Positions 22,199 to 37,837 of a DNA stretch of 64,000 nt are shown piece by piece (the stretch's first letter is position 1; every line of letters begins with the position of its first letter). Origin of the DNA: Chionoecetes opilio (Eukaryota > Arthropoda > Malacostraca > Decapoda > Majidae); contig JACEEZ010013555.1 of assembly GCA_016584305.1 (NCBI GenBank), positions 142,501 to 206,500 of the forward strand, given 5' to 3'. A program made the translations under genes and the position numbers. The notes beneath the pieces are model-generated. The model was not told the origin of the DNA. It searched no databases and saw only the letters and a program-made list of their open reading frames with translations.

Positions 22199-23880
22199 TA
22201 TGTATGTGCAAAGTCTACTCTATACTGGGCTTGCTACTCGTGCCCCGCGCCAAGCTGCCCATGACCAGTGGAGACCAGTTTTGCGATTCCTGACATTTTC
22301 GAACATCACCCCCATTTCCTTTCCTGTGGTTTATCAGTATAAATGATATACTGTTATCTTCATAAATGTTTGTTCTATAATATTATCAAATAAAAATCCG
22401 TAAAATACACTAAAGAAATGCCATTATAAGAGAGTGAAGAAATATGCATATTACTCTTCGCCATTTAATATTTTGCAAGAAAACATTTTAGATGAAACAT
22501 ATCAATAGAAGCGGATTTTCATTAGCTTTCCATTGATATATTTCGTTTTCTGATAAATGAATTACCACCATGCATAAATTAGTGTTAACTAAAAAAATAA
22601 CATCATCAATCGGATCGGCAAGTAAAAAAAGTGTTCCATGAATACAATAGACTATGGTTTATCAGTATAAATGATACAGGTTGAAGTTCCCAAACTCGGC
22701 ATCCCAAGACTCGGCAACACCCAAAACTCGGCTATGGTTCCGGATTTTCCAAAACACGGCTGAACACCCAAAACCCGGCGCGTAGTTGCCGGGTCGGCCG
22801 CTAGGTGCCACCACACTAGGCCGCTTGGTTTCTCCCGCCGATTTGTTTGTTGTTATTGTTCAGTGGTGTTGTGACTGTAGAGTTGTGTACACTGTTATTT
22901 TGTGTACTTCTATATAGTATATACTTCTATATGTAGCTACTTCTACAGGTCTGTTATTGGTATTATGGCTCCCAAACGTCCAGGAACACCTACTGGTGGA
23001 AGTGAAAAGAAAAGGAAGAACAATGTGTTAACTATTTCTGAGAAAATTGACCATTTCATGCTTTTTTTCCCCTTAATATATCTACGTTCTAAAAGTCGGA
23101 AAATTCCATTACTCGGCTCGGCGCTGGTCCCGAGGTTGCCGAGTTTGGGAACTTCAACCTGTACACTGTTATCTTTGTAAATGATTGTTCTATAATATTA
23201 TCAAATAATAAACTGTAAAATACACTAAAGAAATGCCATTATGAGACTCTGAAGAAATATGCATGAACTAATATTCACTTAAACTCTTCGCCATTTAATA
23301 TTTTGCGTGAAGACTTAATACATGCAACATATCAATAGAAGCGGAATTTTATTAGCTTTCCATTGATATATTTTGTTTTCTGATAAATGAATTAGAACTA
23401 TGCATAAATTAGTGTTAACTAAATAAATAGGTAACATCATCAATCGGGTAATTTTCCCGACTGATGAGGTTATTTATTTGGTTAACGCTAATTTATGTAT
23501 GGTTCTAATTCATTCATCAGAAAACGAAATATATCAATGGAAAGCTAATAAAATTCCGCTTCTATTGATATGCTTCATGTAAAATGTTTTCTCGCAAAAT
23601 ATTAAATGGTAAAGAGTTTAAGTGAATATTAAGTTCATGCATATTTCTTCACTCTCTCATAATGACATTTCTTTAGTGTATTTTACAGTTTTTTTATTTG
23701 ATAATATTATAGAACAAACATTTACGAAGATTATGGTATATCATTTATACTGATAAGCCATAGGAAGGGAAATGGGAGTGATGTTCGAAAATGTCAGGAA
23801 TCGCAAAACTGGCCTCCACTGGAAATAGCCCCAAATGAGTAGCAAGTCCAGTATACAGTAGTCTTTGGTATGTGCATAAT
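22199..23880. repeat. Large palindromic repeat in GNS intron 2
   Basis: Sequence from 22199 (GCAAAGTCTACTCTATACTG) is repeated inverted ending near 23876. The fold centre is near 23455-23462 (ATCGGGTAATTTTCCCGAC). A segment including ATATTATCAAATAA...AATGCCATTAT occurs three times: direct at 22378 and 23196, and inverted at 23650-23715. A Tigger derivative (22677-23161) is inserted in it. Fragments of the same family lie at 17288-17350 and 26981-27075. No coding capacity. Confidence 0.7.
22677..23161 (+). mobile_element. 485-bp Tigger/pogo derivative with TA duplication
   Basis: TA then CAGGTTGAAGTTCCCAAACT..., ending in the inverted copy AGTTTGGGAACTTCAACCTG then TA; the TIR is about 25 bp. 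Inside, from ATG 22964, it encodes MAPKRPGTPTGGSEKKRKNN followed by VLTISEKID. This is the N-terminal start of a CENP-B/pogo-type transposase, cut just where the helix-turn-helix would begin. The rest of the frame reads into the right TIR. It is an internally deleted, non-autonomous copy. Confidence 0.8.
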
Positions 23881-24425
23881 CTTAGTATCTAACAAACAGC
23901 AGGATGTTTGTGTGTATGTCTGCCTCTACCGTCGCCGGTCTGTCTGAGGCAACAACATTTTTTGATGACATTATGCTGAGGAAGTAACCACGCCATGCCA
24001 TATAATGATGACTTGGATAGCCAGCCTGGTGTGTGGAGACAACACATGAACACTTCGCTCCTAGCTCCAAATTGCACAAAAAACCTTGTGTGTATTATAT
24101 CAGCGTAGCAACCAAGGCTGCTGATGCTGACTGCACCGTGCGAGCCTGGGAAACGATGGACGCCGGAAGCTGTGATATTCCGGCCAAACTCCTTATATGC
24201 TGTCTACTGGCCGGAGAGAAGGCAGAACGGAAAGAGACGCGACACCAAGCGCTCCGATAGAAGACTCCTTTGAGAGTCTGTGTGGGTGTGTGTGTACTTT
24301 GTCACGCAAATAATTGTACTGGCCTGTCTATCAAACATTAGTTTCATTGGCCGTTTGTAAAGAACCCCGTGACTTTATTATTGTTCAACCTCACAGTGTA
24401 TTATATATATAGTATATATATAGTA

Positions 24426-27130
<2,705 letters not shown>

Positions 27131-27454
27131 CAGAGCCCAAGGCATAAGTGACATAAGCTGCTGCTTAGGGACCCCCCACGCCCATCAAGGGGCCCCCAAG
27201 AATGCTTGAAATGTCCTACTACATGAAAGCTTGAATCTCTTTTAGGTGAACTAACCAACAAAAATACACCTAATAAAATTGATAAAAGGAGTTAGATTTG
27301 CAGTTTGTGAATGATCGATCATTGATCGTAGTCAATAATATTGGGGAATGGGTGCCCCAAATCAAATTATGCTTAGGGTCCCAAAATCAAATTGTGCTTA
27401 GGGCCCCAAAATTAAATTGTGCTTAGGGCCCCATAATGGCTTAGGGCGGCTCTG
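27131..27454. mobile_element. 324-bp hAT-type MITE
   Basis: Left end CAGAGCCCAAGGCATAAG, right end ...GGCTTAGGGCGGCTCTG. The flanks ATTCAGAG and ATCCAGAG match at 7 of 8 positions, as for an 8-bp hAT duplication. Three short tandem units with GCTTAGGGCCCCAAAA lie at 27350-27432. No ORF. Confidence 0.65.
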
Positions 27455-27965
27455 ATCCAGAGGACGGGCTGTCCCAGTTCCCAAAGATTATAGTTGACAT
27501 GCATATAGATATATGATATAGGGCTAGGGCAGAGGTCGGCAACCCAGAATTCGAGAAGAGCCAGTTTCTTCAAACTTGGCAGAAAAGCAGTGCTGATGGA
27601 GCCGCAGTGTAAATTATGAATAGAAATTACGAACAAGTACAAGTTCATAGGTACAAAAATACATCGCAATATTTTCCTAGAGACTTAGGACCTAGGTCAC
27701 ATATACTATTGTACTGCAGCTATCTATGCCAGTAATTTATCTCTTATATTTTTTAACGATAATTTGGACATTTTAAAGTAGGTGGCAGGAGCCGCATAGG
27801 TCTCTTAAAAGAGCCGCATGCGGCTCCGGAGCCGCAGGGGCACTCGTGTAGCAAAGCAGTCCCGCGATCTTGATCTTGATAACACCTGATTTCCATGTGA
27901 TTTCAGTTGCCACGTTGTGGTTTTTTTCATGACGCAGTGCAGTGTTACCACGCCGGGCGAGTAGT

Positions 27966-28066
27966 CTCTCTCTCTCTCTTCCTTTCCTCTCTCCCTCTCC
28001 CTCCTTTCCTCTCTCTCTCTCTCTCTCACCTTTCTTTTCCTTCTCTCTCTCTCTCACCTTCCTTTT

Positions 28067-28160
<94 letters not shown>

Positions 28161-28172
28161 CTTTCTTTCTTT
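27966..28172. repeat. (CT)n microsatellite
   Basis: About 200 bp of CT-rich repeat just inside the left hAT arm, the counterpart of the GA run at 33767-34033. Frames through it (Ser-Leu or Arg-Glu repeats) are not genes. Confidence 0.95.
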
Positions 28173-28361
28173 CTCATCTACAATTTCTTCTCCCTCCTCC
28201 TCCTCTTTCTTCTCCCTCTTCATCCTCTGTGTCTTCTCCCTCTTCATCCATCATTCATCTAGTTGTATTTTACAGGGCCAGAGCAATGCTCGTGTGGCTC
28301 TGTCTCCATATCAACATTTTTTTATCATTCACCCTTTTGGGTTTTGCCCTTTTTGTTGTGG

Positions 28362-28490
28362 GGGTGTGTGTGGGGGTGTGTGTGTGTGTGTGTGTGTTTT
28401 GTGTGTGTGTGGGGTGCGTGGCGTGCGTGCGTGCGTGCGTGCGTGCGCGTGCTTGCGTGCGTGCTGCGTTGTGGGGGTGTGTGTGTGTGT
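28362..28490. repeat. (GT)n/(GTGC)n microsatellite
   Basis: GT repeat with a TGCG section in the middle, inside the hAT element. A second truncated LINE-C tail (28258-28310, AGTTGTATTTTACAGGGCC) lies just before it. Confidence 0.9.
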
Positions 28491-28612
28491 ATTTACCTAG
28501 TTGTATTTACCTAGTTGTAACATACAGGAAAAGAGCTATGCTCGTACTGTCCCGTCTCCAAATCTACTATTATCCAGTTTGCCTTTTAGGCGATCAGCCT
28601 GGGGGGTTGGTC
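28484..28612 (-). mobile_element. LINE-C 3' end (C-terminus and tail)
   Basis: On the minus strand this encodes FGDGTVRA, a common end of CR1-like LINE proteins, followed by a tail of ACAACTAGGTAAAT units (28489-28518). It is the downstream continuation of the LINE at 31523-32830, separated by an inserted transposon. Confidence 0.7.
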
Positions 28613-31522
28613 GGTATCAAATTAGGGCGAGAATGCTAATAGTGTTTTTTGGGAAGGTATAAATGCCTAGAGTTAGAAAACATGTGATAGCATTGTGGCA
28701 GTGGCAGCTTTATGGGAGTTATCCGCCACAACAATGGGGAACTATGGGAAATTTTTGGGATGTCATACTTTAGACATGGTAGAGCACGTGATATTTGCCT
28801 TCTACGTGCTTCTCGTGAGGGAAACTGGGTTTTGCACATCAATGGCATTAGAACTTTGATCCCATGGTGTTTTGCCCTACGATAAGATAAACTATGCCAG
28901 TACCTATCCCCATACTTTGCTAAAATGACAAATCTTCCGGAAAAAAATCCTGATGTACATAGAGCCTTCCAGCAAGGTAATTTCTCAGTGCAGAGGTCCA
29001 GCAATAATCCCTTTGGGGCGGATACCGTAGACCCAACAATTGAGGTTACGGTTAACAAGGACACTCAGACTCCTGAGGCACGTCAGGGTTCAGCCTAAAA
29101 GCAGGAGCCATCAAAAGGTACTACATAACAGCAGAGTACCGCAGTAAATTTCTTGGACACCAAAGAGACATGGTGCATGGTAACCATCAAAACTAAATCA
29201 TGCTGATCTCCAGCACCCAAGAATAAAAAAAGATGAGGAAACAGTGTGGGCAGTCGTCAGCCTCATTCAAGCCTGGGCCAACCCATTCTCAGAGAAGCAA
29301 GACCTCATAAGCTTTTTCTACTGCTAAATCGGCACACAGAGACATTGCCTCTGACCTGATTAAAGCATGTGCTATTGGAGAGAAGAGTTAAAGCCACTTT
29401 CCACAATGAGAGACTGGAGAACGACCCACCACCAAAACTATTTCACGATCCCATGAAAACTAACAAGCTGAAAACATTCACTAATATGTGTAAGAATAAA
29501 ATATTGAAAACAAAGTGGGAAGGACATAATCTTGAAAGCTGACCGGTCCCCTGTTTGGTCGCATCATAGTGATGGCACAAGGGCGCAATCTCAAGATGGA
29601 GGACATCCTCTCTCACCCCCTGGGACCACTACCCTGGGCTCTCTCTACCCCAGACGGATTACTCAGAAAACAAACAAAGCTTCCTTTTGCCACAACTTTG
29701 CAGAAGAATGTGGGCAGTAGCAGACCAACTCCTACAAAATCCGGCTTCTGTGATCGATGGAATGAACTTAGTTTCAAAGAGTCAAGGTTGATCAAACTAC
29801 GTTTGGAGACATTGCCACTACCAATACTGTCTATGGCATTGCGTGAAGGAAGTAAAAGTACCCGAATAGATGTTGTGTTCGACACGTATCGAAAGAAATT
29901 TTATCAAGAACAGTGAGATCGGCACGGGGGGAAGAGACCGGACAGCACTGCAGGGTATCACAAGCGCACAGATCGTGAGGCAATGGAGAAGTTTCCTGAG
30001 AGGAATAACTAACAAAATCTGATAGCTTCATTGTCAGTGAATGGAGGAAGCCGTGTACAGGAGAAACTACTGAGAAGATTCTGTATACAAATGTAGATGA
30101 CAAAAGCTACAAATTACATCACGGGGGAGTGAAGAGGTACCAGATCTCCAGTGCCAGCAGGAAGAAGCAGATGGCCCCCTACTTTTCCATGCTGTCCTGC
30201 TGCTAGACAGGCTACCAGGCTGTTGTGATATGCGCAGAGGATACAGATGTCTTTATCATGTGTTTTTGGGATTCCCTGACAAGATAGGGGCCCCGTTATT
30301 CCAGAAATGTGGAACTAGAACCAAACTAGATTAGTTGACATCGGGAAAGTCGCTGCCCCCTATCGGCATAGATGTCTGCAGAGCTCTTATTTTGGGATAC
30401 AGGCATACACTGGATGTGACACTACCCGTGCTTTTCGCAGGTAAAGGGAAGGCAAGTGCTCTAAATTCGTGACCAACAACAGGGAAATCAGAAACACATT
30501 TACACAGTTGGGCCAGGAATGGGACCTCTCCTCAGAACTGATGGACAAACTAGAGTGTTTCACATGTCTCCTCTATGGTCCCCCAAAACAGCATTCACTA
30601 AGGTCAATAATCTCAGGTACCACTTGTTCTGTGTTAAGAAGGTGGGGATAAGAGTCATCAGCTTCCACCCTGCAGGGACTGCTTAGTCAAACATGCAAAA
30701 AAGGGCAAACTACCAGGCTGGAATATGGAGAAGATGTCTTGAGAAGACCCAGGTGTACCAAGTCCATTGGCAAGAGGGTGGAAAATTGACATGGATGTAG
30801 CTGAGGAATTAATGGTAGTGGATTGGATGGATGGTCGCCAACACCTGAGGCTATCTTGGCCCCACTGGCCTGCAAATGTTCAAGGATGTGTACACTGCCA
30901 AAGTGTGTCTGTCTGGCAAATGGACTTAGTGCACTGATATGTGCAAACTGTCAGACTGCGAGAATCGTTCATCAGATGATGAGGAGAGCACGGACGAAGA
31001 CGCGATGTTTATGATTAATTTCATAAAAGGTTGTTCAATGTTTTAGGTAATTAGCTAGTTTATGTACATATATACATATATACATATATACATATTACAA
31101 AGTACATACATATGTATATAAAAATTATCCGATTGAATTGGTATATGTATTTTAAGCGGATTCTAAAAACATTTTATACTTGATCATCTTCCCCATTTAC
31201 CCACGTTTAGAAAATTGCCCTAGCCAGGGGAAAAGTGGTTCTTCCCCTAGAGGGAAAAACCGATTTGGGGGAAAAAAAATCGAAGCTAGGGAACAAATAA
31301 GCATACCGTTGGAAACACCAGATAAAGCTCTACATGATAGGCCCATAAAACGAAAATTTAAAAATTTCATAATTATTGGCTGTATTTTGGGGGCCATTTT
31401 GGAAAAAGGGAGATAACTCTATAAAGCTGCCACCCCCCCCAATGCTATCACATGTTTTCTAACTCTAGGCATTTATACCTTTTCAAAAAACACTCTTAGC
31501 ATTCTCGCCCTAATTTGATACC
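28613..31522 (+). mobile_element. 2.9-kb DNA transposon nested in LINE-C
   Basis: Ends are inverted repeats of about 85 bp: left GGTATCAAATTAGGGCGAGA..., right ...TCTCGCCCTAATTTGATACC. They extend through a shared TAAATGCCTAGAGTTAGAAA stretch (28660-28680 and its inverse at 31455-31475). LINE-C sequence flanks both sides. The interior carries one degenerate long ORF (29130-31017). I could not fix a target duplication or assign a superfamily. Confidence 0.7.
29130..31017 (+). pseudogene. Unclassified transposon ORF (PIN/FEN-like motifs), frameshifted
   Basis: Coding-like sequence runs from about 29130 to 31017 in changing frames. The longest open piece is 29569-29916, with SHPLGPLPWALSTPDG and an ALREGSKSTRIDVVFDTYRK stretch. 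Downstream, in other frames, are an EEADG motif near 30160, AEDTDVFIM near 30235-30262, a TGCDT motif near 30410 followed by GKGKASAL, and a C-terminal Cys-rich part (CSRMCTLPKCVCLANG at 30880-30930). These resemble a family common in fish, cnidarian and arthropod genomes whose acidic motifs look like a PIN/FEN-type nuclease. Function is unproven. At least four frame changes make it dead. Confidence 0.6.
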
Positions 31523-32830
31523 GGTGAGCAAAATTTCGGACCGGGGCTGACCGACTATTTGAAGTCCTGAATACTTCTTGCATTAATCACTTTTGCATCA
31601 AGGTTGTTCCAGGCTTCTATGCTTCTACACGGGAAGCTGTATTTTTTATATCCTCTTGCATGTTGTCCTTTTCCCAAATTTTTTCTCATGACCTCTTGTA
31701 CTTCTGTCGTCCCCCCACAAACAGATCATTTCTATCCATTTTTTCCAGACCCATTGATGCTCTATACACTGCTATAAAATCTCCCCTTTCTCTTCTTTTC
31801 TCAAGTGTTGGGAGTTTTAGTCTTGAAAGTCTTTTTTCATATGTTAAATCTCTCAGGCTTGGAGCCATTTTTGTGGCTGCTCTTTGTATTCTCTCAATCT
31901 TCCTTATATCCTTCTTTTTATGTGGTGACCAAATCACTGCCGCATATTCCAACCTTGGTCGAATCAGAGATGTTATCAATTTCTTGATCATCTCTTCATC
32001 CAGATATTTGAATGCCATTCTTATATTCCTCAGCAACTGGTATGTTTCTCCTGTGATCTTGTTTATATGCTTCTCTGGTGACAAATTGTCCTTAATCCAT
32101 ACTCCCAGATCTTTTTCGACCTTTGTTTTGATAATCCATTAGTTTCCCATCGAATACTTTCCTCTCTGTCTCTTTTTGCTACTGCCCATTTCCATCACTT
32201 TACACTTTTTGGCATTAAACTCCATTTCCCATATTTGACTCCATCTGAAAATCTTATCTAGATCCTTTTGTAAATCCTCACAGTCCTCTTTACTTTCTAC
32301 TTTTCTTAGTAATTTAGCATCATCAGCGAATAAACTCATATAACTGTTTACTCCTTCTGCCATATCATTTACATAGACCAAGAACATCACTGGGGCTAAT
32401 AATGATCCTTGAGGAACTCCACTTATCACACTGCACCATTCTGACTTTTGATCTTTTATTACTGTTCTCATCTCTCTATTGCTCAAAAAGTCTTCCATCC
32501 ACTTCAGCAAACCACCCTTCAATCCTCCTACATGTTCTAGCTTCCAGAGCAGTCTCTTATGAGGTACCTTGTCAAATGCCTTCTTTAGGTCCAAGTAAAT
32601 GCAATTGACCCACCCTTCTCTTTCCTGTGTCACATCGATCACTCTCGAGTAAAAGCTCAATAGATTTGTTGTACATGACATTCCTCCTCTAAATCCAAAC
32701 TGGCCACCTGCAAGTGTGTTTGTCTCTTCCAAATATTTCAACCATCTGTCCTTCATAATTTATTCACACCATTTTTGCCACTACACTTGTTAATGATACT
32801 GGCCTGTAATTTAGTGGTTCTTCTTGTCAC
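31523..32830 (-). pseudogene. LINE-C reverse transcriptase (CR1-like), palm to C-terminus
   Basis: The frame 32756-32139 (205 codons) has the RT core: GQFGFRGGMSCTTNLL, YLDLKKAFDKVPH, SGVPQGSLLAPVMFLVYVND and the catalytic LFADDAK. The frame then breaks (stop at 32139) and resumes as 32084-31686, with LIRPRLEYAAVIWSPHKKKD and the C-terminal EKRRERGDFIAVYR. Upstream (32757-32830) an LNYRPVSLTS-like motif is in another frame. No endonuclease is present. The 3' end continues at 28484-28612. Confidence 0.85.
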
Positions 32831-32839
32831 CTCTTTGTG

Positions 32840-33300
32840 AATTGTGTGTGTGTGTGTGTGGTGTTGTTGTGTGTTTTTTGTGTGTTTTGGTTGGTATTTT
32901 GTGTTGTTGGTGTTGTGTATAAAAAAATCATGTAATATAAGACTGAGGACTCAATACATGACAGATGACTTAGAGAGCCATAGCGAAGAGTCGATGATAG
33001 AGAACCACTATAGACCAAGTGAGGGCTTCAGAGCAGATAGGAGAGAGACTGAGAGAGCAGGAAGAGAGATGAATGACGACCTCTTGGACGAGAGAGACAC
33101 TGAGTGAAAAGATAAAGATAGTGAGATAATGAGATCTCTCTAGATCCAACTGGCCACCGCAAGAGTTAGTCTTCCAAGAGAGTAGAGAGATCTGACGTTC
33201 ATAGATGTAGATCGAGAGATTTGACAGACACTGTTAATGAAGACTGGACTGTAATTTAGTGGTTTAGTAGACGATCCTTTGTAAATTGTGTGTGGAGAGG
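32840..33300 (-). repeat. Decayed partial duplicate of LINE-C with GA-rich noise
   Basis: 33130-33290 resembles 32690-32830 (shared CCAACTGGCCACC, CTGTAATTTAGTGGT and TTGTGAATTGTGTGTG-type segments), but with many extra AG/GA insertions. (GT)n lies at 32843-32865. Either an old duplication or error-prone sequence near the GA arrays. Confidence 0.5.
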
Positions 33301-33414
33301 GGTGTGGATGTGAGTAGATGTGTGTGTGGGTGGGTGTGGTGGGGATGGAGTAGAGAGTGTGAGAGTGGTGATGGTGTGTGGTAGTGTAAGAGAAGAGATA
33401 GAATAATGAGATAG

Positions 33415-33465
<51 letters not shown>

Positions 33466-33766
33466 CATCCATCCATAAGGAATCCATTGAGAAAGACCGC
33501 ATAAAGGTGATTGTAGGGCATATTTTTAGGCAGCGGGAATCTCATTGAAATATTATTGCGAGAACCGGGTTTATTTGCAGCAAACATTTCATAGATGAAT
33601 AAAACGTTATATAGATGAATAAAATTCATGATTTCAACAGGCTTGCCCGTGGTGTAAGCAGATTAAAATTATATTAAGAAATGACAGGAGTAAGTGTGTT
33701 TGTAGGGCATATTTGCCTGGAAAAATATTCAACACATCGAGGGGACAGGTCAAAAGGATGTTAAAT

Positions 33767-34033
<267 letters not shown>

Positions 34034-34191
34034 ACTACTCACCGGACGTGGTAACACTGCACCGCGTCTTGAAAAAAAACACACAACGTGGCAACTGAAA
34101 CCACATGGAAATCAGGTGTTATCAAGATCAAGATCGCGGGACCGCTTTGCTACACGAGTGCCGCCGCAGGTTGACCGACCGCTGGGCTAGG

Positions 34192-34589
34192 GATACGTGA
34201 TGGCTGAGTGGTTAGACAACAGACATAAGCCAGACGAACAGTGTAATTTGTGCCAGTAAATGTTCCTGTTGGTTAAGTGAGTTTGTTAACCACCTTAAAT
34301 ATTTTCCCTGGTTTATTCAGACCATTCAGCCAACAGCGTCACCTGTGTTACGTGCTACCATAACATCATCAGCCGGTGACGCCTTTACACTGACATGAAA
34401 CTGAAGGAGTCCATTAGAATGTTTTCATATGATACTTGGTATTCCCATTTAATCTTATCATGCTGACATCCATAGAGAAGACATCTGGTATAGAAGTTAA
34501 ATAATTCTTGATGATGCCCTAAGATATATGGTCCTGCTCCTATCTAACGTTAATTGAACTGATCGAAATTATGTCCTGTTTGACCAATA
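34192..34589. other. No gene seen
   Basis: Short stretch of intronic sequence between two elements. It contains TGGCTGAGTGGTTAGA (34201-34216), like a tRNA A box, but no B box or cloverleaf. Confidence 0.4.
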
Positions 34590-35328
34590 CACTGGTACCT
34601 TGACTTACGAGTTTTCCGAGTTACGCGCAGTCGCTCGGTCGATTTTTTGCTTTGAGTTGCGAGCCAAAATCCGAGTTACGAGCGATTTTGTTTTGTTTTT
34701 TTGTTTTGTTACGAGCGAGCTTCAGATACGCTGCCGCTAGTTGGCGCAGCGAACGCCACAACATCCGCCCAGCATCCCGCGTCTCACTCGTTCACTTCAC
34801 GTGGTTACCTCGCCGTGGAAGCATCTCTGTTGTGTTGTGATCACACAGGCGAATGCAAATGGCGGAGGGTGAGTGCAGTACGTTTAGCGGCAGTTCCACC
34901 CACAGCTGTTTCCAACAGCTGATACACAGAGTATAAACACTGGCGAATGCAAATGGCAGAGGGTAAGTGAAGTACGTTTAGCGGCAGTTCCACCAACAGC
35001 TGTTTCCAACAGCTGATACACAGAGTGTAAACACTGGCGAATGCAAATGGCGGAGGGTGAGTGCAGTACGTTTAGCGGCAGTTCCACCCACAGCTGTTTC
35101 CAACAGCTGATACACAGAGTGTAAACACTGGCGAATGCAAATGGCGGAGGGTGAGTGCAGTCCAGTCATATAGGTACAGTCAAAAAATTGGGGTGGGTTT
35201 TAGGGGGCTGGAAAGGATTAATGGTATTTCAATTAATTTCAATGGGGAAAATTGATTTGATATACGAGCAAATTGAGTTACGAGCTCGAATAATGAACGA
35301 ATTAAACTCGTAAGCCAAGGTACCACTG
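34590..35328. mobile_element. Tigger-like MITE (739 bp) with 94-bp tandem repeats
   Basis: TA, CACTGGTACCTTGACTTACG ... CGTAAGCCAAGGTACCACTG, TA. Inverted termini match except for single changes. Interior TACGAG words are typical of Tigger ends. The centre carries the 94-bp repeat array. No transposase. Confidence 0.85.
34851..35161. repeat. 94-bp tandem repeat, 3.3 copies
   Basis: Units starting GAATGCAAATGGCGGAGGG at 34851, 34945, 35039 and 35133 (partial), exactly 94 bp apart. Each holds a CAGCTGTTTCCAACAGCTG inverted repeat. Unit-to-unit differences are one to a few bases. Confidence 0.95.
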
Positions 35329-35775
35329 TATTGCTAAAGGCAAACAATAGGGCTAATAATGAATATAACATAGAAAAAATTCCCGATACAAAGAAAAATC
35401 TCATAAGAAATCATACTAAATAGAAAAATAAATGAGTAAATATCATGTACTATATAATACAGTAAACTTAGAAAAAATAATATTATCGTATTCAAATTGG
35501 TCTTGTGGCAGCATGTTGGGTGAGCATTTGGGTGGACATGAGTTCCATCCCACACCATGGTGTTACAATACATTGTTAATCTTCCTTATATGGATCATAT
35601 ACAGCATATGTTATGCTGCTTCCTTGGTTATATAATCAGCTGCTAATGCAGTAATCTCTGCTATGAGGATGAATTGGAATGTCTACAGTGGGGTAGGATG
35701 ATGAAGAGACATGGAGGTTGAAGGGAAAAAAAAATAATTGGAGAGTTGGAAGAGGAGTAGCAGATTATGACTTAC
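35329..35775. other. No gene seen; GNS intron 2 near the donor
   Basis: Intronic sequence between a MITE and the GNS middle exon. No supported ORF or repeat. Confidence 0.5.
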
Positions 35776-35863
35776 CCTCCAGCGCTGTCCGTTGCACTGT
35801 CCACTGAGGGAATTGTTGATTGCATAGTGATTGTGAACATATTGACCTGTCAGGATGCTAGAC
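35776..35863 (-). CDS. GNS: N-acetylglucosamine-6-sulfatase, middle exon
   Basis: An 88-bp exon, too short to stand out on its own. On the minus strand it has an acceptor TTTTCCTATTACAG and a donor AGG-GTAAGT. It completes the Arg of the CCPSR signature (phase 2 in) and encodes SSILTGQYVHNHYAINNSLS followed by GQCNGQRWR. The SILTG continues the sulfatase signature, and YVHNHYAINN aligns in style with the family's residues after it. It ends in phase 0, which is what the last exon needs. NNS is a possible N-glycosylation site. Confidence 0.92.
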
Positions 35864-35954
35864 CTGTAATAGGAAAAGACTGTGAGTTTCTTTTCACATA
35901 TCTTATGGTCAGAAAAAATTGCAACAATATTTTTGTGTAAGGTAAATTATTCTT

Positions 35955-37075
<1,121 letters not shown>

Positions 37076-37198
37076 GAGGCTGGATAAATTCATGGATGGG
37101 GATGAAAGGTGGATGTAGGTAGTGTTAAGTAACAGGAACTACCACGTGTAGGTCTCATAGCCTCTTGTAGCTTCCTTATTTTCTTATGTTCTTATGTT
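37076..37198 (+). mobile_element. LINE-A 3' end fragment
   Basis: GGAGGCTGGATAAATTCATG ... CCTTATTTTCTTATGTTCTTATGTT matches the 3' UTR and tail of the copies at 1140-1253 and 16010-17145. Only the last 120 bp is present. Confidence 0.75.
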
Positions 37199-37343
37199 GG
37201 CGCCAATCTGCTGAGGCGGAAAGGCTCCCTCCAGTACCATAGTAAACATCGCAGGGTGAGGTTGTGTCAAGTATGTTGGGTGTGGTTAAAATCAGTTGAT
37301 TTTAATGTCTTATGGTATTCGAAATACTTTTCACAGGTAAGTA

Positions 37344-37837
37344 CACTAGGGTCCCGCATAAAACGTGTTCGAATAGAGCGTTTCCCCTATAGAACGAACG
37401 ACCTAAAATATTAACATTTAAAATTAATATATATACTATATATTTTTTTCAATAAATAAAATTCTGAAATTTTCGTTAGGAACGAATGTGATCATATAGA
37501 ACGATTCCGCCATCAAAGTAGGGCAAATCCGAGGAGTTCTCATATAGAGCGCTGAAATATAGTACAGAACGTGAGCAGGCCGCCATAAGAGGGCTTGCGG
37601 CAGCTTCCGTTTTCTGTTAACTCGATGCATTTTTCGTAAGCCGGCTTGCCCAGCTGGCGCAAGCTGTGGCAAAGGTGAGTGAGGAGGGGCACGGCGGCGG
37701 CGTGTTGCCACAGAGATGGGGTGAGACATGACATTTATCAGATGCGTGTGTATGCTCTTATGCGCCGAGAAACTGAAACAGGTGAAGAAATAAAACAAAT
37801 TCTCGATGAAGGGAGCGATCAAGATGAAGATAATGAA
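37344..37837. mobile_element. Left end of a Tigger-like element
   Basis: TA then CACTAGGGTCCCGCATAAAA, followed by ATAGAGCG/ATAGAACGA words as in Tigger subterminal regions. No matching inverted right end was found, so the copy is truncated, or its right side was lost around the minisatellite. Confidence 0.5.

Noticed and set aside
27773..28262. Arg-Glu and Ser-Leu repeat ORFs over CT/GA arrays, also at 33713-34084
   Set aside because: Low-complexity translations; they change nature with strand and frame.
34198..34270. Possible tRNA or tRNA-derived SINE (A-box-like TGGCTGAGTGG)
   Set aside because: No B box, no acceptor stem, no anticodon arm that I can fold.
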